The notes under the pieces: model-generated | Told to the model about the DNA's origin: nothing | What the model saw: the letters and a program-made list of their open reading frames with translations, nothing else | Database searches by the model: none | Program-made: the position numbers and the translations under genes | In this document: piece after piece, positions 1 through 7,673 of the stretch | Numbering within the stretch: position 1 is the first letter of the stretch | Layout: each line of letters begins with the position of its first letter | Assembly: GCA_903970295.1 (NCBI GenBank) | Contig: CAJCHQ010000094.1 | Span: forward strand, 1-13,490 | Direction: 5' to 3' | Length of the DNA: 13,490 bases | From: Bryobacterales bacterium | GTDB taxonomy: Bacteria; Cyanobacteriota; Vampirovibrionia; Obscuribacterales; Obscuribacteraceae

Positions 1-1743
1 ATGAACTTCATCAAGATGACGAAGGATCGGGTTCACGAGCGATCGATACGGCGACTTCAAGAGAACAAGTGGTACATCCGGGGCGTGCCGCGACCACTCA
101 GACTCGAGCCTCGCTGTCCACGCCGGCTCTATTTCTACGTATAAAGCCTCTACTTCTTTGCTGATAGAACAAGCATAGCTTAGAGCTTTCAGCGTACCGG
201 CATGCATACCGTGAACTAGCACTACGACTTTGGTTTCTAAAACAGGAACCAGCCCAACCGGCTCTATGCTCAATTCTTTAGCGACATTTGTGTAATGGGC
301 TGAAATAGCATGAAACGTAACGATCAACACGATGATCAAAACCACAATAAACCAGGCACCGTCAAAAAATTTCTCACACAAAATATCGAGCAGGACTACA
401 AAGGTCGAAATAGCACCAAGACCGTTCAAAACAATCTTCCTGAGCCAGCCCTTCTCGCGATGATCGAGCCAGTGCTTGACCATTCCACATTGGGACAAAG
501 TAAAAGCCAGGAAAACGCCAACCGTGAAGAATGGAATGAGAAGATCGACGCTACCTTTCTTCAGAATAATAAAGGTTGATGAAAGCACGCCCAGGATCAT
601 GATGCCATTATCAAAAGCAAGCCTGTCTCCGAGATGTGACAGCTGTCTCGGCATAAAGCCATCGAGAGCGAGGATAGAAGTGACACGCGGGAAGTCAGCA
701 TAACTCGTCTGGGCAGCAACCAAAAGTATCAAAGCTGTGGCGATTTGGGTTAGGTTGTAAGCCCAGCTCCAGGCGCCTTCTTTACCAAATACCGTGCCGG
801 ATAATTGATCGATTACCGCTGCCGAACTGGTGCCATTTGCTTCCCAATATACGATGTGAAATTTTACGGCAATGAAAGAAACACCGAGAAAGATAGTGCC
901 TAGAATCAAGGACATCCACACAAGTGTGATTCCAGCGTTTCTAGACTTTGGTTCTTTAAACGCAGGAACTCCGTTGCTCACGGCTTCCACGCCCGTCAAT
1001 GCAGAACAGCCTGAGGCGAAAGCCCTTAAAATCACAGCAATGCTGAGTCCAATAACCGATAAAGCCGGAGATGATGACGATTGGGGCATCGCTTGATTTG
1101 CGTATTCTGGATGAAAATGCCAGCCGAAGATTCCCCCTGCAATCCCGAGAAAAATCATGAGGTAACACATTCCGATAAAGACGTAAACTGGCACGGCGAA
1201 AAGCTTGCCCGGATCGCGCAATCCCCTGAGGTTGAGCAAAGTCATCACGGCAATTCCGCCAAGGCAGTATGCCACCATATGGTCACCAATATGCAGGGGC
1301 GCGAGCATCGGCACATCTCGGAGGTTCTGCATGCCTGAAGCAATCGACACTGACACGCAAAGTACATAGTCGATCAAAAGAGCTGAGGCGGCAACAAGCC
1401 CAAGATTGGCTCCCAGATTGTCTTTCGTGACGATGTATGAACCACCCCCGGTGGGGTAGGTGAAGATAGTTTGCCAATAAGACAAAGCCACCATGCACAG
1501 TACTGCTACGATCGCATATGTGACAATCATCGTCGATTGGCCATACAGCCCCGCATATTGTGGCGCCCATAGGCCAGCCATGCACAGCGCCAACAATATT
1601 TGCTGCCCGCCGTAAGCAACCGATGAGATAGCGTCTGAGCAGAAAATTGGAAGAGCAAGTAATTTGGGGAGGAGGATACTCTCTTGATGTTCCGTTGAGA
1701 TTGGCTGACCCCAGATCAGGCGATGGACGGTATCAAGAATCAA
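1..1743 (-). CDS. APC-superfamily amino acid permease, partial (runs off left edge)
   Basis: The reading frame stays open from about 1743 to base 1 with no stop, giving 581 residues of an incomplete protein. The N-terminus carries the hallmark of basic/neutral amino acid permeases: a short 'LIWGQPIST' lead-in (residues 9-17), then SDAISS at 36-41 and VAY directly after. YPTGGGSY follows at about 96-103, and roughly a dozen hydrophobic segments run to about residue 490. After the membrane part comes a cytoplasmic tail (about 500-575) with a beta-strand VVVLVHGMHAGT and a 'LKSPYRSL' motif, the USP-like tail common in this family. It probably imports amino acids by proton or cation coupling in the inner membrane; the substrate cannot be read. 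There is no in-frame ATG near the family N-terminus. TTG at 1743 is chosen because GGGGA lies about 8 bases upstream and a promoter ends about 28 bases upstream. The C-terminus lies outside the window. Confidence 0.9.
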   Translation of the reverse strand, partial: MILDTVHRLIWGQPISTEHQESILLPKLLALPIFCSDAISSVAYGGQQILLALCMAGLWAPQYAGLYGQSTMIVTYAIVAVLCMVALSYWQTIFTYPTGGGSYIVTKDNLGANLGLVAASALLIDYVLCVSVSIASGMQNLRDVPMLAPLHIGDHMVAYCLGGIAVMTLLNLRGLRDPGKLFAVPVYVFIGMCYLMIFLGIAGGIFGWHFHPEYANQAMPQSSSSPALSVIGLSIAVILRAFASGCSALTGVEAVSNGVPAFKEPKSRNAGITLVWMSLILGTIFLGVSFIAVKFHIVYWEANGTSSAAVIDQLSGTVFGKEGAWSWAYNLTQIATALILLVAAQTSYADFPRVTSILALDGFMPRQLSHLGDRLAFDNGIMILGVLSSTFIILKKGSVDLLIPFFTVGVFLAFTLSQCGMVKHWLDHREKGWLRKIVLNGLGAISTFVVLLDILCEKFFDGAWFIVVLIIVLIVTFHAISAHYTNVAKELSIEPVGLVPVLETKVVVLVHGMHAGTLKALSYACSISKEVEALYVEIEPAWTARLESEWSRHAPDVPLVLLKSPYRSLVNPILRHLDEVH

Positions 1744-1771
1744 AATAGTTTCCCCACAGCTATGTCTCTGA

Positions 1772-1800
1772 ACTATACTGTAAATACCATCAGCTGTAAA
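1772..1800 (-). promoter_or_regulatory. Sigma70-like promoter of the permease gene
   Basis: On the minus strand TTTACA (1800-1795) and TATAGT (1777-1772) are separated by exactly 17 bases; each matches the consensus at five of six positions. The predicted transcript would start near 1765 and leave a leader of about 20 bases carrying GGGGA before the TTG at 1743. The promoter also argues against any start further upstream. It is not experimentally supported. Confidence 0.5.
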
Positions 1801-1916
1801 ATTTGATATCAAGAATCCATCAAGATTTTGATACGGACCAAAAGCCAGTCAGCCAAGCAAAAACTTAGAGGCACCGGATACGGTGACAGGCATCAGTTTC
1901 GAAGCTGCGCTTTTTG

Positions 1917-3260
1917 CTATTGGCGCTCTTTTTTCTTGCCGGGCTCGCCGACATATCTCACCAGCCAGATCGAACTCGAGCCATCGTCCGAAACAAACAT
2001 CGATCCGTCTTTTCCGATCGCAATTCCGACAGGGCGGCCCCATACGTTGCCATCTGCTGTCGTGAATCCGGTGATGAAATCCTCGTAGCTCCCGTCCGCC
2101 TTGCCGTTTTTCAGTGGCACACGAATTACCTCATAACCAGTTCGCTTAGATCGATTCCACGATCCGTGTTCGGATGCGAAAGCGTCACCGTGATACATTT
2201 TTGGAAATTGTGTGCCCTCATAGAAAGTCATTTCGAGAGAGGCGTTGTGAGGTTGAAGCAAAACGTCAGGTACCGTGACTTTGCCAATCCGCTCAGGGTG
2301 TTTGCCGGCGTGACGCGGATCCTGATTGCTGCCCATATAAAACCATGGCCAGCCGTAAAAACCGTCCTCTTCAATATGAGTGATGTAGTCTGGCACCAAA
2401 TTGTCACCGAGAGCATCGCGTTCGTTCACCGAGCACCACAACTGACCGGTAACAGGATTGGTAGCAATGCCCACGGCGTTCCTGATGCCAGAAGCGTAGA
2501 TTTTTACAAATTTCCCTTCTGGAGTGTATTCCAACACATTGGCTCTGTGAAATTCTTCTGGGTGCGTATCTACGTCGTCGACATTCGAATGTGAGCCGAC
2601 CGATACGAACAAACGCTTCCCGTCTTTCGAAAAAGCCATGTCGCGCGTCCAGTGGCCACCACCTGTCAGCCGACCGCCTCCCGGAATGTCATTGATGATC
2701 TCTTCTGGTTTGGCTGTCGCTTCCACATCTCCATTCTTGTAAGGAAACCGCACCACAGAATCTGTATTTGCCACATACACCCATTTCGGGTCCGGTCCGA
2801 GCGGATAGAACGCGATTCCAAAAGGTTGCTTCAAGCCCGTAGCGAAAACATGGACCGAGGAGGCAGTGCCATCAGCAGCGATACCACGAAACACTTTGAT
2901 TTTACCGGGCGCACTTTCGGCCAGGAAAAGATCACCATTGGGCGCCACCCTGATCAAACGCGGATTGTTCAGTTTCGAGGCGTACAGGTCTACCTTGAAT
3001 CCCGGCAAGCATTTAGGCCACGCATTATCCGGTCGTTTGACCACGTTAGGTTGATTATGGACCGACTCAGTCGCAAAAGGTTTTGGCAAATCTTCTACGG
3101 TGAGCTTGCGCCTCACGCCAGGCGCCTCTTGTGAGTAATCGCTAAACGCCGCCTGACCGGTTCGAACCGATTCGGCAGCCTCGGCTACCAAGTTCGTACC
3201 AGATAAACAGCATGCAGCGACGACCGCGAAACTGAGCATTTTCCGTGCACGGATGAGCAT
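1917..3260 (-). CDS. Exported PQQ-dependent sugar/sorbosone dehydrogenase-like beta-propeller
   Basis: The 447-residue protein matches the soluble glucose dehydrogenase / sorbosone dehydrogenase fold. Visible family signatures are GGGHWTRD (about 200-207), SGIRNA (about 257-262, an Arg-Asn pair as in the PQQ site of soluble glucose dehydrogenases), EEDGFYGWPW, SEHGSWNRS (about 362-370) and a final blade GRPVGIA...SDDGSSSIW (about 406-430). Known members oxidise aldoses or sorbosone with PQQ in the periplasm; the substrate here is unknown. Residues 1-28 form a signal peptide, either with an Ala-type cleavage site near AEA or, alternatively, a lipobox-like VAAC at 14-17. The ATG at 3260 is preferred over a TTG six bases upstream because AGGA then sits about 10 bases before ATG, whereas it would crowd the TTG. 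It lies 173 bases upstream of the permease on the same strand, but the permease has its own promoter. PQQ biosynthesis genes are not in view. Confidence 0.88.
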   Translation of the reverse strand: MLIRARKMLSFAVVAACCLSGTNLVAEAAESVRTGQAAFSDYSQEAPGVRRKLTVEDLPKPFATESVHNQPNVVKRPDNAWPKCLPGFKVDLYASKLNNPRLIRVAPNGDLFLAESAPGKIKVFRGIAADGTASSVHVFATGLKQPFGIAFYPLGPDPKWVYVANTDSVVRFPYKNGDVEATAKPEEIINDIPGGGRLTGGGHWTRDMAFSKDGKRLFVSVGSHSNVDDVDTHPEEFHRANVLEYTPEGKFVKIYASGIRNAVGIATNPVTGQLWCSVNERDALGDNLVPDYITHIEEDGFYGWPWFYMGSNQDPRHAGKHPERIGKVTVPDVLLQPHNASLEMTFYEGTQFPKMYHGDAFASEHGSWNRSKRTGYEVIRVPLKNGKADGSYEDFITGFTTADGNVWGRPVGIAIGKDGSMFVSDDGSSSIWLVRYVGEPGKKKERQ

Positions 3261-3308
3261 TTTCAAACTTTCCTAGAGACGAAGCCTTAGAGTAAATCAA
3301 ACGCTGTA

Positions 3309-3317
3309 AATATAGCA
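3309..3317 (-). promoter_or_regulatory. Possible extended -10 element for the dehydrogenase gene
   Basis: The minus strand reads TGCTATATT, a TGn-type extended -10, about 49 bases before the ATG at 3260. The hexamer 17 bases further upstream (TAGTTA) is a poor -35. This is a weak call based on the motif and its position only. Confidence 0.27.
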
Positions 3318-3404
3318 AGACTCGCCATCATTAACTAAGATGTGCCTGGGCGCAGTTAAATGTCACTTGGATCAATCAAACGCCACCAGTCTTCAAAGGA
3401 CAAA

Positions 3405-3453
3405 ACCGGTTTGAAGACCGGTTCGAAGACCGGTTTGAAGACCGGTTTCAAAG
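3405..3453. repeat. 12-bp tandem array with palindromic ACCGGT core (four units)
   Basis: Three consecutive 12-bp units ACCGGTTTGAAG, ACCGGTTCGAAG and ACCGGTTTGAAG start at 3405, 3417 and 3429, followed by a fourth, diverged unit ACCGGTTTCAAAG from 3441. Each unit begins with the self-complementary ACCGGT, so neighbouring units can also pair as 6-bp stems with 6-base loops in RNA or single-stranded DNA. The array lies about 145 bases upstream of the dehydrogenase start and about 300 bases beyond the stop of the repeat-protein gene. It could be operator sites, a structured leader or simple slippage DNA; function is not shown. Confidence 0.8.
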
Positions 3454-3749
3454 ACAATAGAAATTTTCAGAAGCCGTCAATTATCCGGTGCCAGAGATCC
3501 AGCAACTCCTGATCAAGGGTCGCCAACGGTATTGAACAAACCAAGATCAAGAGGAAAGCACCAAGTATGAGAGATTCAATACTCACATCCAGTTCTCCGT
3601 GATACCGCTTACCAACCTACCTCAGCCGGTACACGCACTGTAAGCGGCGATCGGTAATGGTATGGTTAAGAGTTCAATGCGTTTAAAGATATTTTTCCAG
3701 CACCAACGAACGCGCACCGATCGTATATACCGTAAGCCAACGAACTGGA

Positions 3750-4916
3750 TCAGTCAGGCAACAGCATACGGATCAGACGCTCTTGTCTGGCATTCTCCAA
3801 CTTCATATAATCTTCGCGACTCAAGCCGGCATAGCCTTTGACATGACTGAGCCACAATTGCTCTTTCACGGCGATGTTCTGTAGTCGTTGATCGTGAGGA
3901 AATTCGCGAGCGGCTTGCCCTTTCGCCAGAGCCATTTCTTGCTGAGCACTTAAAGGTGAGTTTCCTGGTTGATGTTCCAGAGCTTTAGCCACGTATAACT
4001 TTTGCATTGCTGCGTCGTCCGGAAACGCACGCGCTGCAGCTAAATGCGCCCTCTCCTGAGGAGTTAATTGTGGCTGACCGGGGATAGAAGCAACTTCCGA
4101 TTTGATCGCAAGTCGCTGCAATTCTTTGTCGTGCGGAAATTGTTGTTCCGCCTCACGACCGTAGCGCTCGGCAGTCAGCTTTGCTTTTTCCGACGAAGTC
4201 AGTTGAGGATTGCCGGGATGCTGAGCCAAAAACTCTTTCGCCGCCAAATCCTGTAGTTGTTTATCCTTCGGAAATTCCTTGCCGGCAGTCAAACGCGCAT
4301 AATCCGAATCACTGAGAAGCACTCGTCCCAGACTGTGCTGTGCCAAATTTTTCGCTTCGAGCGTTTGCAATTTAAGATCATCTGGAAACTCTTGACGGGC
4401 GAATGGCATGTAGTGCTGGATGGCATCGTTCGTCTCTTTCGCCGTGTCACGATCGTGCCGAGTGTTGTCTAACAACGCCTGGTCTGAAGCCGGCAAAGCA
4501 CTGCCTTGCTTGAAATATTTGAACTCTGCATCTTTCACGGCCAAATCCTGCAATTTCGATCCCTGCGGAAATTCTCGATAGGCAGCCATCAGCTTTTCTT
4601 GCTCGCTGCTGAAGTTCATCGGTCCCATTGCTTCTTCGGCAGCAGCTCGTTGAAGTGTTTTATCGTTAGGATAAATCCTGGCTGCGTCCAAAGTCAGCTG
4701 GTCCCAGCAACCAAGCTTGGGATGGTCCGTTGAACCATCGGCCATGCTGGATTGAACTGCCAGCCGCTGCAAATTTTGGTCAGTCGGAAACTCCTGCTTC
4801 GCCGCAGCCTGAGCTTGACTCTCATCTCGGAAAGCTTGAACCTGCGCCAACAACGGATGATCGCTGGCAGTTAATTTGCCATTAGCGGGTTGCTCAATCC
4901 TGCACGCATCTGTCAT
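3750..4916 (-). CDS. FPxD helical-repeat protein (eight about 40-residue modules), function unknown
   Basis: The 388-residue protein is almost entirely internal repeats. A core of aromatic-Pro-x-[DNG]-x2-[LM]-Q-x-L-A recurs with the aromatic at 43, 82, 116, 177, 215, 260, 298 and 339 (spacings mostly 34-45, one of 61). Each core is preceded by a helix starting L-[ST]-x2-[EDQ] and rich in Ala, Leu and Arg; several units end in a P-G-x2-P/Q linker. A ninth half-unit (LSREDYMKLENA) closes the chain before MLLPD. No signal peptide or membrane segment is visible, so it is probably cytosolic and could form a helical solenoid like TPR- or Sel1-type scaffolds, though the module matches neither consensus. 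The ATG at 4916 has GGGAG seven bases upstream. I recognise no family; a role in protein binding is inference from the architecture. The next ORF on this strand ends 138 bases upstream. Confidence 0.85.
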   Translation of the reverse strand: MTDACRIEQPANGKLTASDHPLLAQVQAFRDESQAQAAAKQEFPTDQNLQRLAVQSSMADGSTDHPKLGCWDQLTLDAARIYPNDKTLQRAAAEEAMGPMNFSSEQEKLMAAYREFPQGSKLQDLAVKDAEFKYFKQGSALPASDQALLDNTRHDRDTAKETNDAIQHYMPFARQEFPDDLKLQTLEAKNLAQHSLGRVLLSDSDYARLTAGKEFPKDKQLQDLAAKEFLAQHPGNPQLTSSEKAKLTAERYGREAEQQFPHDKELQRLAIKSEVASIPGQPQLTPQERAHLAAARAFPDDAAMQKLYVAKALEHQPGNSPLSAQQEMALAKGQAAREFPHDQRLQNIAVKEQLWLSHVKGYAGLSREDYMKLENARQERLIRMLLPD

Positions 4917-5054
4917 ATCGGCACTCCCATAAGCTGATTCGAGACCATGTCGCTCACCCTTTCATGGTGTTCCGCAACTCAGGCTGTACTAGCTGACCCG
5001 AGCTTAGTCGGGCAATATGTCAGGACTATGACATGAAAGATTAAATGGAAAGGC

Positions 5055-5249
5055 TTAAGTGTTCAGAATGTCCCACACACCTGAAACTCCAAGCACGCAA
5101 AAGGTCAGCCCCAGCAACGCCATAGCACAGGCAACGGTCTTATACCACTCGGTCCATGGGCGACTAATCAGAATCATCCAGGTGTTCATCTGGGAAATAC
5201 TAGCAAGTCGCCGGGCAAAAGTGGATTCTGGCAGTCCACTTAAACGCAT
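5055..5249 (-). CDS. Possible small single-span membrane protein
   Basis: A 64-codon ORF with an ATG start encodes a polar, Arg-containing N-terminus (1-37) and one strongly hydrophobic segment (about 38-58, ending ...VLGVSGVWDI) close to the C-terminus. This is a plausible tail-anchored or N-in small membrane protein. Against it, no good Shine-Dalgarno lies before the ATG, and it is short enough to arise by chance. It would be transcribed divergently from the gene at 5321 (71 bases between starts) and lies upstream of the FPxD-repeat gene on the same strand. No family is recognised. Confidence 0.4.
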   Translation of the reverse strand: MRLSGLPESTFARRLASISQMNTWMILISRPWTEWYKTVACAMALLGLTFCVLGVSGVWDILNT

Positions 5250-5320
5250 ACCCAGGGAGTGTCGAAAAGGGGCAATTTTTGGGTATAGCAGTAGCAGATC
5301 ACTAGCACTGGAGACCAGTT

Positions 5321-6085
5321 ATGGCAGACCACATCAGTCCAGTTCCGCAAGAAGCAAAGAAAGTCCAGAAACTCGAGACCAGTTTGCAGAATGCGGAAGC
5401 AGAGCATCCCGGGTCAAAAGCTGCGGCTGACGCCAGGCATGCGCTACAAACCGAACTCGATGCGATCAATGGCAGTGCGGCGGTCAAAAAAGATCCAGAT
5501 TACGTCAATCGTTTGCAGCGCCGAATCGCTCAAGACGACGCTCAGGGGAAGGGAACGGGCGACGGTAAAGCGCACAGATCAGCTTTGACGATCGACAATA
5601 GCAAATTAGGTATTGCTCCAGATCAGATCATCAGATTTGATGAATCTGAATCAGCATCTCGGCGGCGCGATCACCTGCCTGTGACTATGAGTGACGAACA
5701 AGCGGAGTTCGCTCGGCGCAAACCATTGACTGCTGCTCAGATCTTGGAAAATGAACGCCAGGAATACAAGTTACCCAAAGGCACGCCTGCGCATGTGATC
5801 AAAGGATATGAGAGCGACAAGCTCGGCGTCATGGAAAATCTGTATGAGTTGGCTTGCGCAAAAGGCGGCATCATTCTGCCAGGCGTTCGCGATGCGAATA
5901 GTGCTGCACAGACACTGAATAAGCACTTAGAAGAAGTGAATAAGCAAGGACCGGCTTTCGTCAAACGCATTTATGATGCCTTACCACCGCAGTATCAGGC
6001 AGCTATCAAAATAGACAGTCAGGGGCATTTGTCAACCGATACTAGCGACATGGATAAGAAGTTAGCGGAAATTCGTCCACATTAG
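5321..6085 (+). CDS. Uncharacterised soluble protein, 254 residues
   Basis: The ATG at 5321 is preceded by GGAG at seven bases, giving a confident start. The protein has no signal peptide or membrane segment. Residues about 9-75 are charged and Ala/Gln-rich and probably helical or coiled-coil; 76-120 is Gly/Ser/Asp-rich and likely flexible (SESASRRRDH). The rest (125-254) looks like a compact helical domain containing LYELACAKGG and a C-terminal ALPPQYQAAIKID. No enzyme motif or known family is apparent. It converges with the AAA ATPase gene, with 10 bases between the two stop codons, and is divergent from the ORF at 5055-5249. Codon use resembles the neighbouring repeat-protein gene. Conservation of the C-terminal half in related genomes would be the test of its reality. 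Confidence 0.78.
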   Translation: MADHISPVPQEAKKVQKLETSLQNAEAEHPGSKAAADARHALQTELDAINGSAAVKKDPDYVNRLQRRIAQDDAQGKGTGDGKAHRSALTIDNSKLGIAPDQIIRFDESESASRRRDHLPVTMSDEQAEFARRKPLTAAQILENERQEYKLPKGTPAHVIKGYESDKLGVMENLYELACAKGGIILPGVRDANSAAQTLNKHLEEVNKQGPAFVKRIYDALPPQYQAAIKIDSQGHLSTDTSDMDKKLAEIRPH

Positions 6086-6095
6086 GGTTCACGTC

Positions 6096-7673
6096 CTATG
6101 CAGGAGTATCGTCGTCATCATCGGATCCGAAATCACGGTGGCGGCGCAAAAAAGCATACGGATCTCCGTTACCTGCGTCCCTGGCTCTGCTCTTTTCTTC
6201 AGCTTCTTTGTACTTTTCTTTATTGCTCCTGATCGTTTTGATCGCTTTCTGGAAGTAGCTAAGAATGTCAGCGCATGCACGTTTGCGTGATATATCGTAA
6301 GCGTAGAGAATCTTCCCGTCTTCAACCAATCGACGCAAATCCGCACCGGTCAATCCATCAGATTCCGCAGCAAGAGTTTTGACATCGAGACCACGCAAAA
6401 CCTCAGGCAACTTTTCTGCCTGTTCTTCTAAAATTTCTAGCCGCGCTTTTTCATCCGGCAAAGTTGTCTCCAACCACAGCTCGATCCGACCAGAACGCAC
6501 TAAAGCGACTGGAACGCTACTCACATCCATAGTCGTCATCATGATGCAAACTCTTCGGTTGCTTTCGCTTTCCAGTCCGTCGAGAGCCGTCAACAAATAT
6601 CGGTACAGACCGAAATCATCTTTGTTCTCGAAAATCACATCGCTGTCGTCGATGAAAATAATAGAAGGAGCATTCGACTTTGCCGCTTCAAAAACTCGAT
6701 GAACTTTGTCGTAAAAATCGCGACTGCCAGAAATAAATGTGCCGTCGATGAGAAAGAATTTGCTCCGCAAGCGATGGGCTAGTGCCCGTCCCACGGTTGT
6801 TTTGCCAGTTCCAGGTGGCCCAGCCAGAAGCACACCACGTTTTGGTTGAATATTGAATTCGCTCGCCAGGGCATCTTGCTCGAGCGGAACGATGATGTTC
6901 GCCTCCAGACTTTCGATCAGAGCGTCGAGTCCTTTCAACGAACTCAATTCAACTGCCTCGACTTCCTCGAGATCGACATTGCTCGTCATTCTACGCTTGC
7001 GTAAGTATTCGATGAACGTTTCGGTGTCTAGCGTTTCTGAACCGCGCATCCACATGCACGCGCTCTTCAGCTGATGACCGGTCAATCTGGGAGCGAATCG
7101 GAAGACCTTTTTGAAATCCAGGCGCGCAGCCTTTTCATCCAGATAAGATCGGCAAATGAACTCGTAGTCAGTCACATCAAATTTCTGAAAACCAGCATAA
7201 TAGCAGCGGTTCGAGACCGGTCCCGGAGCACCGCCTTGATTACCGAATATGAGAGTTTTGTCGTGGGCGACGACATAATCGACCACGCTCGTGAGAATAG
7301 CCTCGACGTACTTAGATCTCGGATACGGTGAGTTGTAGCCACAACCACAAATCACGTTATAAATCAGATCAAGATCATCCATGATCACTAAATCATTTCG
7401 CTGCAGCGGTCGCATCAGAATTTGTTCGAGCGCTTCATCCATCGACATCGGGTTTTGCACGCGCAATTCATCGATATAATCTTTGGCCCGCAAAAACTCT
7501 CCACCTTTAGACCGGTGCAATTCTTCCAGTATTGACGTCCGCCCCATACCCTCGCCAGACCAAACCACAAAGATGTTTCCGATCGGCAGCGCTTCCATCA
7601 ATTCATTGAATGCCTCTTGCTGAGCAGGGCAAAGCTTCGTTGTAGTGGTCTCGAGTACGCTTAAACTGACCAT
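6096..7673 (-). CDS. Tandem AAA ATPase with degenerate N-terminal P-loop
   Basis: The 525-residue protein has two P-loop modules. The first has a broken Walker A, SGEGMGRTS (39-47), with Ser for the first Gly and Arg for Lys, and a Walker B-like LVIMDD (95-100), so it is probably non-hydrolysing. The second is an FtsH/CDC48-like AAA domain: Walker A GPPGTGKT (285-292), Walker B IIFIDD (338-343, Asp-Asp rather than the usual Asp-Glu), sensor-1 region TTM (380-382; usually TTN), an arginine-finger region VRSGRIE (392-398) and GLTGADL (440-446). A charged tail ends in a run of five Asp (518-522). It has no membrane segment or protease domain, so a cytosolic remodeller or regulatory ATPase is likely; the partner is unknown. 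The ATG at 7673 has an excellent AAGGAGG at seven bases, suggesting strong translation. A TATAAA on the minus strand (7705-7700) could be its -10, without a good -35. Confidence 0.92.
   Translation of the reverse strand: MVSLSVLETTTTKLCPAQQEAFNELMEALPIGNIFVVWSGEGMGRTSILEELHRSKGGEFLRAKDYIDELRVQNPMSMDEALEQILMRPLQRNDLVIMDDLDLIYNVICGCGYNSPYPRSKYVEAILTSVVDYVVAHDKTLIFGNQGGAPGPVSNRCYYAGFQKFDVTDYEFICRSYLDEKAARLDFKKVFRFAPRLTGHQLKSACMWMRGSETLDTETFIEYLRKRRMTSNVDLEEVEAVELSSLKGLDALIESLEANIIVPLEQDALASEFNIQPKRGVLLAGPPGTGKTTVGRALAHRLRSKFFLIDGTFISGSRDFYDKVHRVFEAAKSNAPSIIFIDDSDVIFENKDDFGLYRYLLTALDGLESESNRRVCIMMTTMDVSSVPVALVRSGRIELWLETTLPDEKARLEILEEQAEKLPEVLRGLDVKTLAAESDGLTGADLRRLVEDGKILYAYDISRKRACADILSYFQKAIKTIRSNKEKYKEAEEKSRARDAGNGDPYAFLRRHRDFGSDDDDDTPA

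Larger units (their letters stand above)
3261..3749. other. Intergenic region, 489 bases
   Basis: Apart from the 12-bp array and the weak -10 element, I see no coding signal on either strand: frames are short and lack a Shine-Dalgarno-led start. A nine-base direct repeat CCAACGAAC occurs at about 3704 and 3737, just past the stop of the FPxD-repeat gene. No hairpin followed by a T-run was found to end that gene. Confidence 0.6.

Noticed and set aside
310..1338. Several short plus- and minus-strand ORFs at 310-1338
   Set aside because: They are shadows of the permease, whose frame is continuous on the minus strand across the whole interval; the permease is not a pseudogene but an ORF cut by the window edge.
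1859..1885. Terminator after the dehydrogenase gene
   Set aside because: A 5-bp stem (CACCG/CGGTG) exists, but the five-T run lies eight bases beyond it on the minus strand, too far for an intrinsic terminator.
1914..2594. 226-codon plus-strand ORF (and a second at 2652-3134)
   Set aside because: Both lie antisense to the clearly recognisable PQQ-type dehydrogenase and show no domain of their own.
4997..5012. Hairpin CCCGA-GCTTAG-TCGGG as a terminator or operator
   Set aside because: Only a 5-bp stem with no T-run on either side, and it occurs once; chance is likely.
5059..5430. 123-codon plus-strand ORF
   Set aside because: It overlaps the confident start of the gene at 5321 in another frame, is antisense to the small membrane ORF, and has low-complexity basic composition typical of a chance frame.
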